From Thiosocius sp942490985 (lineage in GTDB: Bacteria; Pseudomonadota; Gammaproteobacteria; Chromatiales; Chromatiaceae), in NCBI GenBank assembly GCA_942490985.1, contig CALNYW010000002.1, forward strand, positions 124,001 to 188,000: a DNA stretch of 64,000 bases, written 5' to 3'. Position 1 is the first letter of the stretch. Every line of letters begins with the position of its first letter. The notes beneath the pieces were generated by a model, which saw only the letters and a list, made by a program, of their open reading frames with translations, was not told the origin of the DNA and did not search any database. Positions 40,105-50,500 of the stretch are shown here, one piece after another. Both the position numbers and the translations under genes were made by a program.

Positions 40105-41403
40105 TCAGTCGCGCTCGTAGTGTAGTCGCTGATTCATTTGTCCCGGCGTGATGAGCACGATGCCCTCATCGGTAACGAGAAACCGCCGGCGATCTTCTTC
40201 TGGGTCGACGCCGACCTGGAAACCGTCGGGAATCACCGTACCCTTGTCGATGATACAGCGCTGCAGCAGGCAGTTCTTGCCCACCCGAACCTTTGGCAGT
40301 ATTACGCTTTCCTTGATGTAGGTGCCGGTTTCGATCTGCGTATTGAAAAAAATCAACGACCGCTTAACTTTGGCGCCCGAGATGATACAGCCGCCGGCAA
40401 CCAATGAGTCGATCGCCTGGCCACGGCGGCCTTCGTCATCAAACGCGAATTTCGCCGGCGGGCTTTGCGTCTGATAGGTCCAGATGGGCCAGTCACGCTT
40501 GTAAAGGTTTAGCTCGGGCTCGATGTCGCAGAGCTCGACGTTGGCCTTCCAGTAGGAATAAATCGACCCGACATCGCGCCAGTAGGCCGGTTCACCGTGC
40601 TCATTCAGATATGGATAAGCGATCGCCTTGGCGTGCTTGATGGCGTTGGGGATGATGTTCTTGCCGAAATCATGCTGCGACGATTCATCTTCGGCGTCGT
40701 GAATCAGTGCCTTGGTCAGGAACTCCATCGAAAAGATGTAGATACCCATGGATGCGAGTGCGACATCCGGCTTGCCGGGAATGCTCTCGGGGTCGTCGGG
40801 CTTTTCGGTGAAGCGGGTGATGCGGTATTCCTCGTCAACCGACATGACCCCGAAAGACTTCGCCTCTTCAAGCGAGACCTCGATGCAGCCAATCGTCAGG
40901 TCGGCCTGGGATTTCACGTGGGCGGCGAGCATCTGGGCGTAATTCATCGTATAGATATGATCACCCCCGAGGACCAGAACGTAGTCGGGCTCGTGGCGGT
41001 AAACGATGTCGAGATTTTGGTAGATGGCATCGGCGGTGCCCTGATACCACTCCGGTCGCAGCCTTTGTTGCGCCGGGATGATCTCGACGAACTCGCCGAT
41101 CTCCGGGCGCATGAAGCCCCACGCCCGCTGCAGGTGGCGGATCAGCGAATGCGACTTGTACTGGGTCAGCACACCGATCCGGCGCAGTCCCGAATTGATG
41201 CAGTTGGACAGCGCAAAATCGATAATTCGATATTTTCCACCGAACGGCACGGCCGGTTTGGCGCGCCACTTGGTTAGATTTTTCAGCCGCGACCCTTCGC
41301 CGCCGGCGAGCACAAGGACCAGTGTCCGCCGCGTCATGTCACTCACGGCCTGTGGTTCCACATAGTATTTATAGAGATGGTGTTGTTCGTCACTGGTACT
41401 CAT
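40105..41403 (-). CDS. glgC: Glucose-1-phosphate adenylyltransferase
   Basis: This 432-residue ADP-glucose pyrophosphorylase makes the sugar donor for GlgA and is the committed and usually allosterically regulated step of glycogen synthesis. The catalytic loop LAGGEGSRLKNLTKWRAKPA, the substrate motif GTADAIYQNLD and the C-terminal beta-helix with LPKVRVGKNC are visible. A Phe/Arg-rich N-terminus typical of effector binding is replaced by YKYYVEPQAVSD, so effector specificity may differ. The end lies 4 bp before the GH57 start. Confidence 0.95.
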   Translation of the reverse strand: MSTSDEQHHLYKYYVEPQAVSDMTRRTLVLVLAGGEGSRLKNLTKWRAKPAVPFGGKYRIIDFALSNCINSGLRRIGVLTQYKSHSLIRHLQRAWGFMRPEIGEFVEIIPAQQRLRPEWYQGTADAIYQNLDIVYRHEPDYVLVLGGDHIYTMNYAQMLAAHVKSQADLTIGCIEVSLEEAKSFGVMSVDEEYRITRFTEKPDDPESIPGKPDVALASMGIYIFSMEFLTKALIHDAEDESSQHDFGKNIIPNAIKHAKAIAYPYLNEHGEPAYWRDVGSIYSYWKANVELCDIEPELNLYKRDWPIWTYQTQSPPAKFAFDDEGRRGQAIDSLVAGGCIISGAKVKRSLIFFNTQIETGTYIKESVILPKVRVGKNCLLQRCIIDKGTVIPDGFQVGVDPEEDRRRFLVTDEGIVLITPGQMNQRLHYERD

Positions 41404-41424
41404 TAAAGTCTGCCCTGTAGAGAG

Positions 41425-41721
41425 TCATGCAAGTCTTATCGCGCCCGCCGATCCGGTATTGTGACGGGTAACGAGGAACACGGGAATGTGCCGAACGGAG
41501 TCGGCTCCCCGGCCATCAACGGTGGATCGTGGTTGGAAGGCGATCGGGTCGACCCAGACGGCCGGATCGGTGCTTAGCCTTGCCCACAAGTCACTACCGC
41601 CGGTTGGATTGCCGCTTAGCGAGAGACTGCCGGCGCAAGCAGCAAACACCGCGCTGGGGCTGCTACTGTCGTCGTCCCGATGGCCATCTTTTGGTCCGAT
41701 TGCATTGTCTGCCAGTGTCAT
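41425..41721 (-). CDS. Possible small protein between pgl and glgC
   Basis: A 98-codon frame starts at ATG 41721, overlapping the pgl stop in the classical ATGA arrangement, and ends 21 bp before glgC. That position and the normal-looking codon choice favour a real coupled gene. Against it, I recognise no family: the product is hydrophilic at the start (DGHRDDDSSSPS) with no motif or membrane segment. If not coding, the 314 bp between pgl and glgC is a leader holding no obvious signal. Confidence 0.3.
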   Translation of the reverse strand: MTLADNAIGPKDGHRDDDSSSPSAVFAACAGSLSLSGNPTGGSDLWARLSTDPAVWVDPIAFQPRSTVDGRGADSVRHIPVFLVTRHNTGSAGAIRLA

Positions 41722-42428
41722 GGTTGCAGCGGCAGGCGTTGATCTGTGGCGGTGGTTGGGTCGTCTTCTGTTTGCAGACAACAACGCTCCACGACAATAT
41801 CGGCTGCCGTATCGCCGATCACACGGCTAATCGGCAGATCGGCACCAGCCCGCCATTGCCGTACCGCAGAGGCCTTGTTCGCGCCGGTTACCAAAACCAG
41901 CATCGCATGGCTATTTTGCAACGCCGTGACACCCAAGGTGACCCGTTCAGCAGGTGGCTTGGGCGAGTCATCAATGGCAAAGACCGGCTGGTCGGGCCAT
42001 TTCCGGTCCGGGAAGAGGCTCGCAGTGTGGCCATCTTCGCCCACGCCGAGCATGACGAGGTCGAATTTATCGACGCCGGCGATCTGCTTGGCATAGAGTT
42101 TGGCGGCTTTTACGCAACCCTTTTCGACCGGTATCGGCAGATGCTTCCCGACAAGGCCGGCGAGCCCGCTGGCAATCACCTGCGTGCTGTTGAGCCGTGG
42201 GTCTTCGGCTGGTGCGCATCGCTCGTCACCATAGTACAAGCTCCAACGTTTCCAGCGTTGATCGGTAGCGGCGAGTCTTTGATACGCGGCCAGCGGGGTG
42301 GTGCCCCCCGCCAACACCAGGTGGAATCTACCGCGCGCGTCGATCGCGGCGGATGCCGCCCGATGGATGATTCTGCACGCCGCGTCAATCACTGCCGGGC
42401 TGTCAGCTTCGACCAGCCAGTTCGTCAT
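41718..42428 (-). CDS. pgl: 6-phosphogluconolactonase
   Basis: This 236-residue enzyme of the DevB type hydrolyses 6-phosphogluconolactone to 6-phosphogluconate. Family motifs are FHLVLAGGTTPLAAYQRLA and DLVMLGVGEDGHTASLFP. The start at 42428 overlaps the zwf stop (ATGA), giving tight coupling between consecutive pathway steps. The frame is open for 25 codons upstream but without family resemblance. Confidence 0.94.
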   Translation of the reverse strand: MTNWLVEADSPAVIDAACRIIHRAASAAIDARGRFHLVLAGGTTPLAAYQRLAATDQRWKRWSLYYGDERCAPAEDPRLNSTQVIASGLAGLVGKHLPIPVEKGCVKAAKLYAKQIAGVDKFDLVMLGVGEDGHTASLFPDRKWPDQPVFAIDDSPKPPAERVTLGVTALQNSHAMLVLVTGANKASAVRQWRAGADLPISRVIGDTAADIVVERCCLQTEDDPTTATDQRLPLQP

Positions 42429-43903
42429 GTGCCGGGGTCCAGTAACTGGCGCCAGTGGTGATCGGCCTTGTTGAAGATCCGCCTGACTTCGTCCGGTTCC
42501 CATTCGCCGGCGGGGTAGGTTGGGATGAAATCCCTCTCACTGGCCCACACGCCGAGCACCGGATCGACGATACGCCAGGCCCACTCGACCTCGTCGTAGC
42601 GCAAGAACAGCGAGCGGTCTCCGTCGATCACGTCCATCAACAGGCCTTCGTAGGCATCGGTCTGGGCATGGTGGTCGCAGCGGAACGGCGCATCGAGACT
42701 GATCTGCCGGGTCTTCATTTCCAAGCCGGGTTCCTTGACCGAAATCTCCAGTCGCAGCGACTCCTCAGGGGCGATGCTCATGATCAGCCAATTGGGCGGT
42801 GGCCGATCGATATGGGCGCTGCGGAAAAAATGCTTTGGCGGTTGCTTGAAACAGATCGCGACCATGGTGCGGGCTTCGGCCATGCGCTTGCCGGTGCGCA
42901 GGTAAAAAGGGACATCCCGCCAGCGCCAGTTGTCGACATACAGCTTCAGTGCGGCGTAGGTCTCGGTGACGCTGTCGGGGTCAACGCCAGGTTCTTCGAG
43001 GTAGCCCGGGACGGTGGCGCCGTCGATTTGGCCGCCACTGTACTGTGCACGATAGGCGTGCGCGGCAACGGCTTCGGGATGAATCGGGCGGACCGACTTG
43101 AGCACCTTGACCTTTTCGTCGCGCAGGTCGTCGGCGTCCATCGAAACCGGTGGCTCCATTGCGACCAGCGCCATCATCTGCATCAGATGACTTTGCAGCA
43201 TATCGCGCAAGGCGCCGGTTCCCTCGTAGAAGCCCGAGCGGCGGCCAACGCCGAGTTTTTCGCTACGGGTGATCTGCACGTGATCGATGTAGTTGCGATT
43301 CCACAAAGGCTCAAGCATAAGATTGGCGAAGCGCGACACGAGGACGTTTTGCACCATCGCCTTGCCCATGTAGTGGTCGATGCGATAGGTCTGCTCTTCG
43401 CGGAGATGACGCCTGATCTTGTGTTGCAGATTTTGCGCGCTTTCGAGGCTGGAACCGAATGGTTTCTCAATCACGACGCGTCGCCACGCGCCGTTCTCTT
43501 CGAGCATGCCCTGATGATCGAGTGACCCGACGATGCCGCCATAGGTAGATGGGGGCAGTGACACATAGAACACCTGGTTGTCCGGATAGCTGCTGCCGGC
43601 CAGGAGTTCGGCGAGGGCGCTGAAGGTCGATTGTTCGGCGATGTCTCCCTGCAGGTAATGCATCCGATCGCAGAATCGATCGCAGTGCTCGGTTGCCTGT
43701 GAATCCCGCGAGTGCTGCGCCAGCGACTGCTTGACGTGATCACGCCAGCTTGTCTGGCTATGCGCGGTGCGGCCGGAACAGACGATACGCAGCGTGGGGG
43801 GCAACAGGTCGGCGGCATCCAGATGATAGAGCGATGGAAGCAGTTTGATCTGTGCGAGATTGCCCGTCGCGCCAAAAATGACCAGCGTGCAGGTTTCAGT
43901 CAT
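42425..43903 (-). CDS. zwf: Glucose-6-phosphate 1-dehydrogenase
   Basis: This 492-residue enzyme oxidises glucose-6-phosphate with NAD(P)+ and commits carbon to the oxidative pentose phosphate pathway. The nucleotide fold starts LVIFGATGNLAQIKLLP and the active-site segment is RIDHYMGKAMVQN. The common form is RIDHYLGKE; the catalytic Lys and His remain but the following Glu is Ala here. The C-terminal motif VFYVSLPPSTYGGIV region is regular. It overlaps the gnd stop by 8 bp (ATGACTGA). Confidence 0.94.
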   Translation of the reverse strand: MTETCTLVIFGATGNLAQIKLLPSLYHLDAADLLPPTLRIVCSGRTAHSQTSWRDHVKQSLAQHSRDSQATEHCDRFCDRMHYLQGDIAEQSTFSALAELLAGSSYPDNQVFYVSLPPSTYGGIVGSLDHQGMLEENGAWRRVVIEKPFGSSLESAQNLQHKIRRHLREEQTYRIDHYMGKAMVQNVLVSRFANLMLEPLWNRNYIDHVQITRSEKLGVGRRSGFYEGTGALRDMLQSHLMQMMALVAMEPPVSMDADDLRDEKVKVLKSVRPIHPEAVAAHAYRAQYSGGQIDGATVPGYLEEPGVDPDSVTETYAALKLYVDNWRWRDVPFYLRTGKRMAEARTMVAICFKQPPKHFFRSAHIDRPPPNWLIMSIAPEESLRLEISVKEPGLEMKTRQISLDAPFRCDHHAQTDAYEGLLMDVIDGDRSLFLRYDEVEWAWRIVDPVLGVWASERDFIPTYPAGEWEPDEVRRIFNKADHHWRQLLDPGT

Positions 43904-45335
43904 CCGCGCTTACCTCCTGTTGATCACCGCTCCAGCGCGTGTGCCACGCGCGATCGGGCTCGCGGTCGATACGCCGGTAGGTGTGTGCGCCAAAGTAGTC
44001 GCGTTGTGCCTGCAACAGGTTGGCCGGGACCACGGCGCTGCGATAGCCATCAAACCAACTCAACGCCGAGCTCATTGCCGGAAGTGGGATGCCGCGGGCA
44101 ATGCCGAGTGCGGTGGCTTGGCGCCAGCCGGGCTCGGCAGCCTTGACCGCATCGGCAAAAAAGTCGTCAAACAGCAGACTGGGAAGATCAGGGGCCCGGT
44201 CATAGGCGCGCTTGATATCGTCCAGGAAGCGACTGCGAATGATGCAGCCCGCCCGCCATAGCAGGGCAATGTCGCCATAGGCCAGGTCCCAGTCGTACGC
44301 CGTGGCCGCGGCACGCATCTGCTGAAAGCCTTGGGTATATGAAACGATCTTGGCGGCATACAGTGCGTCTCTGATCGCCTCAACCTGTCGGTCTCGGCTG
44401 GCGACGTGCACCTCGCGTAAACCGCCCAGACGGGCCGCCGCCGACACCCGTTCTGTCTTCATTGACGACAGGGTGCGCGCATAGACCGCTTCGGTGATCA
44501 GGGTCAGCGGCATACCGATTTCCAGCGAGTCAATCGCGGTCCAGCGACCGGTGCCTTTTTGCCCGGCGGCATCGAGAATGTGATCGACGCGCAGGCTGCC
44601 GTCCGCTTCGGTGACGCGCAAAATCTCGGCGGTAATCTCAATCAGGTACGACGACAGAACGCCCTCGTTCCACTCGCTGAAGATGTCGGCAATTTCTGTC
44701 GCCGACAAATCAAGGCCATCGCGTAGCAGTTGCCAGGCCTCGGCGATCAGTTGCATGTCGCCATATTCGATCCCGTTGTGGATCATCTTGACGTAGTGCC
44801 CGGCACCGCCCTGGCCAACCCAACGACAGCAGGGCTCGCCATCGTCGGCCTTGGCCGCGATACCTTGGAACATGTCGCGCACGACAGGCCAGGCCTCCGG
44901 GTCGCCGCCGGGCATGATCGAGGGGCCGTAGCGGGCGCCGTCTTCGCCGCCTGAGATCCCCATGCCGAGAAAGCGGAGGCCGTCTTTTTCCAGGGTCTCC
45001 CACCGGCGCTGACTGTCGCGGAATAACGAGTTGCCGCCGTCGATCACGATATCGCCGGGGGCGAGCAGGGGACGCAGACTGTCGATGATCGCGTCAACGA
45101 CCGGTCCGGCTTTCGCCATCAGGAACACCACGCGCGGGGATTCGAGGCTATCCACCATCTCCTGAAGTGACGTGCAGCCACGGATCGTGGATTCGGGCGC
45201 CAGCGCTTGGGTAAACGCTTCGGTGGTGCTGGTGGTACGGTTATAAACGGAGACGCGCAGCCCGTGATCGGCGAGATTCAGGGCAATATTGCGCCCCATC
45301 ACGCCGAGGCCGTACACCGCGATGTCAGAAGGCAT
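43896..45335 (-). CDS. gnd: 6-phosphogluconate dehydrogenase (decarboxylating)
   Basis: This 479-residue enzyme converts 6-phosphogluconate to ribulose-5-phosphate and CO2. It has the Rossmann motif YGLGVMGRNIALNLADHG and VIDGGNSLFRDSQRR. The catalytic Lys is in GAGHYVKMIHNGIEYGDMQ. Length corresponds to the long (dimeric) class. It is the first gene of the minus-strand carbon block, divergent from pgi by 319 bp. A Shine-Dalgarno-like AGGAAA precedes the start. Confidence 0.95.
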   Translation of the reverse strand: MPSDIAVYGLGVMGRNIALNLADHGLRVSVYNRTTSTTEAFTQALAPESTIRGCTSLQEMVDSLESPRVVFLMAKAGPVVDAIIDSLRPLLAPGDIVIDGGNSLFRDSQRRWETLEKDGLRFLGMGISGGEDGARYGPSIMPGGDPEAWPVVRDMFQGIAAKADDGEPCCRWVGQGGAGHYVKMIHNGIEYGDMQLIAEAWQLLRDGLDLSATEIADIFSEWNEGVLSSYLIEITAEILRVTEADGSLRVDHILDAAGQKGTGRWTAIDSLEIGMPLTLITEAVYARTLSSMKTERVSAAARLGGLREVHVASRDRQVEAIRDALYAAKIVSYTQGFQQMRAAATAYDWDLAYGDIALLWRAGCIIRSRFLDDIKRAYDRAPDLPSLLFDDFFADAVKAAEPGWRQATALGIARGIPLPAMSSALSWFDGYRSAVVPANLLQAQRDYFGAHTYRRIDREPDRAWHTRWSGDQQEVSADD

Positions 45336-45654
45336 AGCCGGTTTCCTGAAGGTTAAGAGCGGATTCGCTACCGTGCATGGTGGATCACGCCTGCAAATTT
45401 CGTGCGCGCCGGTGTCGGTGCCGGCTTCACCGCGCTACGAGCCGTACCGGTTCGCCATGCGTCCGCTCGATGCACAACTTTGGCATAGTTTGCGCTATTT
45501 TGTGGCGCCATCTTGCGCTGTTAAGGTGCGCTCCGGTCGCCTGAGGCGGTCGCAACGTCGGCGCGTATTTTGCTTCAGGTTCCAGAGACAACACAAACGC
45601 CTCGAAAAAGCGCCGCCGAAAACAACGCAACCTAACCGAGATTAAGGACTACTG
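45336..45654. other. Divergent promoter region between gnd and pgi
   Basis: About 319 bp without a gene, containing the upstream regions of both divergent operons. The only promoter-like pair I see for gnd is TTAACA-N17-AAAATA on the minus strand (45496-45524). No strong pair for pgi and no HexR-like palindrome is visible. Confidence 0.5.
45496..45524 (-). promoter_or_regulatory. Weak candidate sigma-70 promoter for the gnd-glg block
   Basis: On the minus strand, TTAACA (one mismatch to TTGACA) and AAAATA are separated by 17 bases, about 160 bp before the gnd start. The -10 box is poor, so this is tentative. Confidence 0.22.
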
Positions 45655-47310
45655 ATGAGCCAACTGACCGATCTGCCGGCCTGGCAGAACCTGGTGAACC
45701 ACTTCGAGAAGACCAAAGATGTCCATATGCGCGACCTGTTCGCGCAGGACCCCGACCGATTTGATCGGTTTTCGTTGCGGCTCGACGATATCCTTTTCGA
45801 TTACTCAAAGAACCGCGTTACCGGCGAGACGATGGGCCTTTTGTTGTCGCTGGCGGAGGCCTGCGACGTCGAAGGCTGGCGTGACCGGATGTTGGCCGGC
45901 GAGCCGGTCAACCACACCGAAAAGCGTGCCGTGTTGCACACCGCGCTGCGCAACCAGAGCGCCCGGCCGATGATGGTCGACGGTGTCGATGTCATGCCAG
46001 AGGTACGGTCGGAGCTGGCGCGGGCCAAGGACCTCGCCGAAGCCATTCGGACCCGTCGTTGGCGTGGCGCGAGCAACCAACCGATTTCCGATGTCGTGAG
46101 TATCGGGATTGGGGGTTCCAATCTCGGGCCATTGATGGCGACTGAGGCTTTGCGTCCCTATGCGATCCACGATCTCCACATCCATTATGTCTCGAATATT
46201 GACGAGAACCACATCATCAACACGCTCGAGGGGCTAAATCCTGAGACAACGCTGTTTATCGTCGCATCGAAAAGCTTTACCACGCAGGAGGCGATGGTCA
46301 ATGCGGCAACCGCGCGTGACTGGTTACTCAACAAGATTCCCAACGAATTGGATTTGCGGCGCCATCTCATCGCCGTAACCGCTAACGTCAACGCCGCCGA
46401 GACATTCGGGATTGCCCGTGAAAACGTGTTCAAGATGTGGGATTGGGTCGGCGGCCGTTACTCGATGTGGTCCGCAATCGGGTTGCCGATCGCAATCTCG
46501 ATCGGCCCGGAGAATTTCGATGCCCTGCTGGTTGGGGCGTTCGCGGCTGATGAACACTTTCGCACGGCGCCGCTGAGCGAAAACATCCCGGTCGTAATGG
46601 CGCTGCTCGGGGTCTGGTACAACAATTTCTATGGCGCCGAATCCATTGCGGTACTGCCCTATGATCAAAATATGCACCGGTTTCCTGCTTATCTGCAGCA
46701 GGCCGATATGGAGAGCAATGGCAAACAGGTTGATCGCCAGGGCAATGCCGTCGATTACACGACCGGGCCGGTCTTGTTTGGGGAAATCGGCATCGCCAGT
46801 CAACACGCTTTCTACCAACTGTTGCACCAAGGCACAAAACTTGTCCCGGCGGACATGTTGGCGCCTGTCTCGAATTACCGCTGTATCGCGAATCACCATC
46901 GGGCGCTGATGTCGAATATCTTCGCGCAGGCGGAGGCACTGATGCGTGGCAAAGACGAGGCCGAAGCGCGCGCGGAACTCGAGGCGGCTGGCCTCGATGA
47001 TGAAGCGGTCAAGGCGTTGCTGCCTTATAAGGTGTTTCCCGGCAACCGGCCGACCAATACCTTCCTGTTCTACACCTTGGACCCCAAAACGCTGGGCAGT
47101 CTGATCGCGCTCTACGAACACAAGATCTTCGTGCAGGGCGTTATCTGGAATCTGAATTCGTTCGATCAGTGGGGCGTCGAGTTGGGCAAGCAACTCGCCA
47201 AGTCCATTCTCGATGAGTTGAACGATGGTGGCTCGACTGCCGGCCACGATAGCTCGACCAACGGACTGATTAATTACTACCTCGGTTTGCGGCCGAAACG
47301 CGATGGCTGA
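45655..47310 (+). CDS. pgi: Glucose-6-phosphate isomerase
   Basis: This 551-residue enzyme interconverts glucose-6-phosphate and fructose-6-phosphate. It shows ISDVVSIGIGGSNLGPLMAT and the Glu/His segment RFPAYLQQADMESNGK, then HQGTKLVPADM, matching the SIS-domain catalytic sites. Length is normal. Pgi feeds carbon from gluconeogenesis to glycogen and to the pentose phosphate genes encoded on the opposite strand. The ATG follows an AAGGA ribosome site. Confidence 0.95.
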   Translation: MSQLTDLPAWQNLVNHFEKTKDVHMRDLFAQDPDRFDRFSLRLDDILFDYSKNRVTGETMGLLLSLAEACDVEGWRDRMLAGEPVNHTEKRAVLHTALRNQSARPMMVDGVDVMPEVRSELARAKDLAEAIRTRRWRGASNQPISDVVSIGIGGSNLGPLMATEALRPYAIHDLHIHYVSNIDENHIINTLEGLNPETTLFIVASKSFTTQEAMVNAATARDWLLNKIPNELDLRRHLIAVTANVNAAETFGIARENVFKMWDWVGGRYSMWSAIGLPIAISIGPENFDALLVGAFAADEHFRTAPLSENIPVVMALLGVWYNNFYGAESIAVLPYDQNMHRFPAYLQQADMESNGKQVDRQGNAVDYTTGPVLFGEIGIASQHAFYQLLHQGTKLVPADMLAPVSNYRCIANHHRALMSNIFAQAEALMRGKDEAEARAELEAAGLDDEAVKALLPYKVFPGNRPTNTFLFYTLDPKTLGSLIALYEHKIFVQGVIWNLNSFDQWGVELGKQLAKSILDELNDGGSTAGHDSSTNGLINYYLGLRPKRDG

Positions 47311-47526
47311 AAACGGTGGTGGGCAGCGGGCCGAGCGGCCAGATAGGGAACCGCAAAAACCGCGTTGCCACGGCTTGCACCCCGTTTCCAATTGTTGGTT
47401 GCGTTGTGTGAACTGAATCCGTCAGCTGGCCAGCTGCAATGATCGTCATCCACGCTGGCTTCACCCTGCGATGGCGGCTACGATGACTGACCGGCCTTTC
47501 TACCGCCAGACCCTCGGGCGAAACGG

Positions 47527-50500
47527 ATGATGCCTTCGCGCAACGACTATAAGTACCTGTTTATCACCATCGTCGGTTATACGCTGTTGATGAAATGGGC
47601 GCTGACGTTTGTCGCGCCGCCCGAAAATATCTCGTTGATGTGGTTGCCCAACGGCTTTTTGCTCGGTTGCCTGGTTTGGCTGCGGCGGGGTCTTTGGCCC
47701 TGGTTGGTCGGCTTGCTGGCCCTGGTAACTTTGGGTACAGAGAGCTGGCTCACCGATCGTCCGCTCGGCATGATCGCAATGTTCTTCGCCGCGAATATGA
47801 TCGAAAGCGTTGGTGGCGCGATGATCTTCTTGGCCTATTGCGGTGGACGCGGTGGATTCACGGAGGTTCGCCACCTCGCGGCTTTCCTGCTGCTGTGTGT
47901 GTTGCTGCTGCCGGCGTTCAGTGCGCTGCTCGGTGCCGCTGCGCTGGCCCATTTCGCGGGTGCCGAAGACGTCTGGCGATCGTACCGCGTCTGGTTCGCG
48001 GCCGCTGCCCTTGGCGTCCTGTCCGTTGCGCCACTGACGATAGCGATCATCAAGGGCCTGCGCGATGGCTTCGCGCTGAGCCGGCAACAGTGGGCGTTAC
48101 ATATCTCCCTGCTCGTGGTTCTCTCGGCGCTTCTCGCTACGACAGCGCTGTTACCGCTGGAGGGTGAGAGCTCGGCAACCTATGAGCATCTGTTCGTTTT
48201 GATTAGCTTGCCGTTCCTGATATTTGCCGCGTTAAACGCGGGTCTATGGGGAGCGGTAAGTGCAGTGTCGTTGTTTGCCATCGCCTCAGTGCAGCTGATG
48301 GCGTTAGGTTTCTCCCTGGGGGGGCAGTCGCATCACAGCTTTGCCGAGAATGTGGCCAAGCTGCAGGTTCACCTGCTGTCTGCAATCATCTTGTCACTCT
48401 TCATTGGACTTATCGTCGACAAGCTGCAGCGTTCTAAGCGGGCGTTAGCCGCGTCAGTGATGCGTTATCAGGCGATTTTCGATCATTCCCCGATCGCACT
48501 TTTGGAAGAGGATTTTTCAGCCATTAAACGTTACCTCGACACCCGGCTTGCCGAGGTCAGCATGGCAATCGACGATTGGTTCGAATCGAACCCTGGCGAG
48601 GTTCGGCGCTGCAGTCAGTTGGCCCGCATTATCTCGGTCAACAGTGGGGCCGGTGAGGTTTTCGCGGCCAAATCACACAACGATCTGTTGTCAAATCTCG
48701 ACCGCCTGTTCGACGAAGGGTCACTGCAAGTTTTTCGCGACCAGATCGTTTCGCTCTACCGGGGGAATCATGAATTTCATGCCGAAGCGCAACAAACGAC
48801 ACTCGGCGGCGAGCGGATTATCACCTCGGTACGCGCCGCTGTGCTGCCAGGGCACGAGACCGATTGGGCGAGGGTGATCGTTGTCGTTGAAGACATCAGT
48901 GAACGCATGCGCGCAACCCAAAAACTACAAGACACCTTCAACCAATTACAGCTCGCGGTTGATACGGCGAAGCTCGGGGTTTGGCGTCTGGATATTGCGT
49001 CCGGCCGGCTCGATTGGAATGACCAGCTGCTGGATATGCATGGCCTGCGACGCGAACAGTTTGACAATACGCTCGACTCCTGGCGTCGGTACGTGCTGCC
49101 AGAAGATATCGACGAGGCCGGTTCACGCCTCGAGAGCGTGTTGGCGGGTGGCAGTGTGTACGGTGTTGAGTTTCGGATTCGTCGTACCGACGGTGAAATC
49201 CGCTACATCACCGGTTCGGGGACTGCGATAAGGGATCCATCCGGCGAGGTTACTGGGCTTGTCGGTATCAACTACGACACCACCGACATCCGCCACAAGG
49301 AAGAAAAGTTGCGCCAGGCGGCCACGGTCTTCTCGAGCACCGCTGAGGGCGTGACGATAACCGCACTCGACGGGACGGTCGTCGAGGTCAACCAGGCATT
49401 CACAGAGATCACCGGCTACGATCGTGATGAGATCGTCGGACGAACCCCCGCGCTGCTGCAATCGGGCCGGCATGATCAGGCGTTCTATCAAGGGATGTGG
49501 CGGGCACTTGGAGAGACCGGTCAATGGCGTGGCGAGGTCTGGAATCGCCGCAAGGATGGCACCTTGTATCCTCAACTGCTGACTATCAGCGCAGTAAGAG
49601 ATGACCAGGGGACGCCTACCGGGTATGTCGGTGTATTTACCGATATCACGCGAATCAAACGTTCCGAAGAGCGTCTCGATCACCTCGCCCACCATGATCC
49701 ATTGACCGAACTGCCCAACCGATTATTGCTCAATGAACGACTCGGACAGAGCATCCGGCATGCTGCCCGGCATCAGTCCATGTTGGCCGTGGTGTTCGTT
49801 GACCTTGACCGCTTTAAGACAATAAACGACAGCATGAGTCATACCGCCGGTGATCTGTTGTTGCAGCAGGTTGCAAAACGTCTGTTGGGCAGCGTCCGCA
49901 ACGATGACACCGTGGCGCGCCTGAGCGGTGATGAGTTCATTATCGTGTTGGAAGGCGTCGGGGGCGTGGATCAGGTGACTTCTACGGTCACCAAACTGAT
50001 GGCCGTCTTCCACGCGACTTTCGACATAGCGGGCGCCGAGGTGCGGATTACCGCCAGCATGGGTGTCGCGTTGTATCCGCAAGATGGCGAGGATGCCGAG
50101 GCGCTGCTAAGTAATGCGGACGCGGCGATGTATCGTGCGAAAGAGGAAGGGCGCAACAACTATCACTTCTATACCAAAGAGCTGACGACCTCGGCCTTCG
50201 AACACTTGTTCCTCGAGAACGCCTTACGTCATGCACTCGATCTTGGCCAGTTCCGACTGGTCTATCAGCCACAGGTCGACCTGGCTTCCGGGCGGTGCCT
50301 CGGGATGGAAGTGCTGTTGCGTTGGGAACATCCCGATCAGGGCACGATAGCGCCGGATCGCTTCATTCCTATTGCTGAGCAAACAGGGCTGATTAGATCG
50401 ATCGGGCTATGGGTGTTGCGAACGGCGTGTGCACAGGCCAAGGAATGGTTGGCTGAGGGTATGGAATTCGAACGTATCGCTGTGAATGTCGCCGGCCCGC

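Noticed and set aside
42455..43525. A 356-codon plus-strand frame opposite zwf
   Set aside because: It mirrors zwf and carries no motif or ribosome site; a GC-bias shadow.
46324..47391. A 355-codon minus-strand frame opposite pgi
   Set aside because: pgi carries all family motifs; the antisense frame is compositional.
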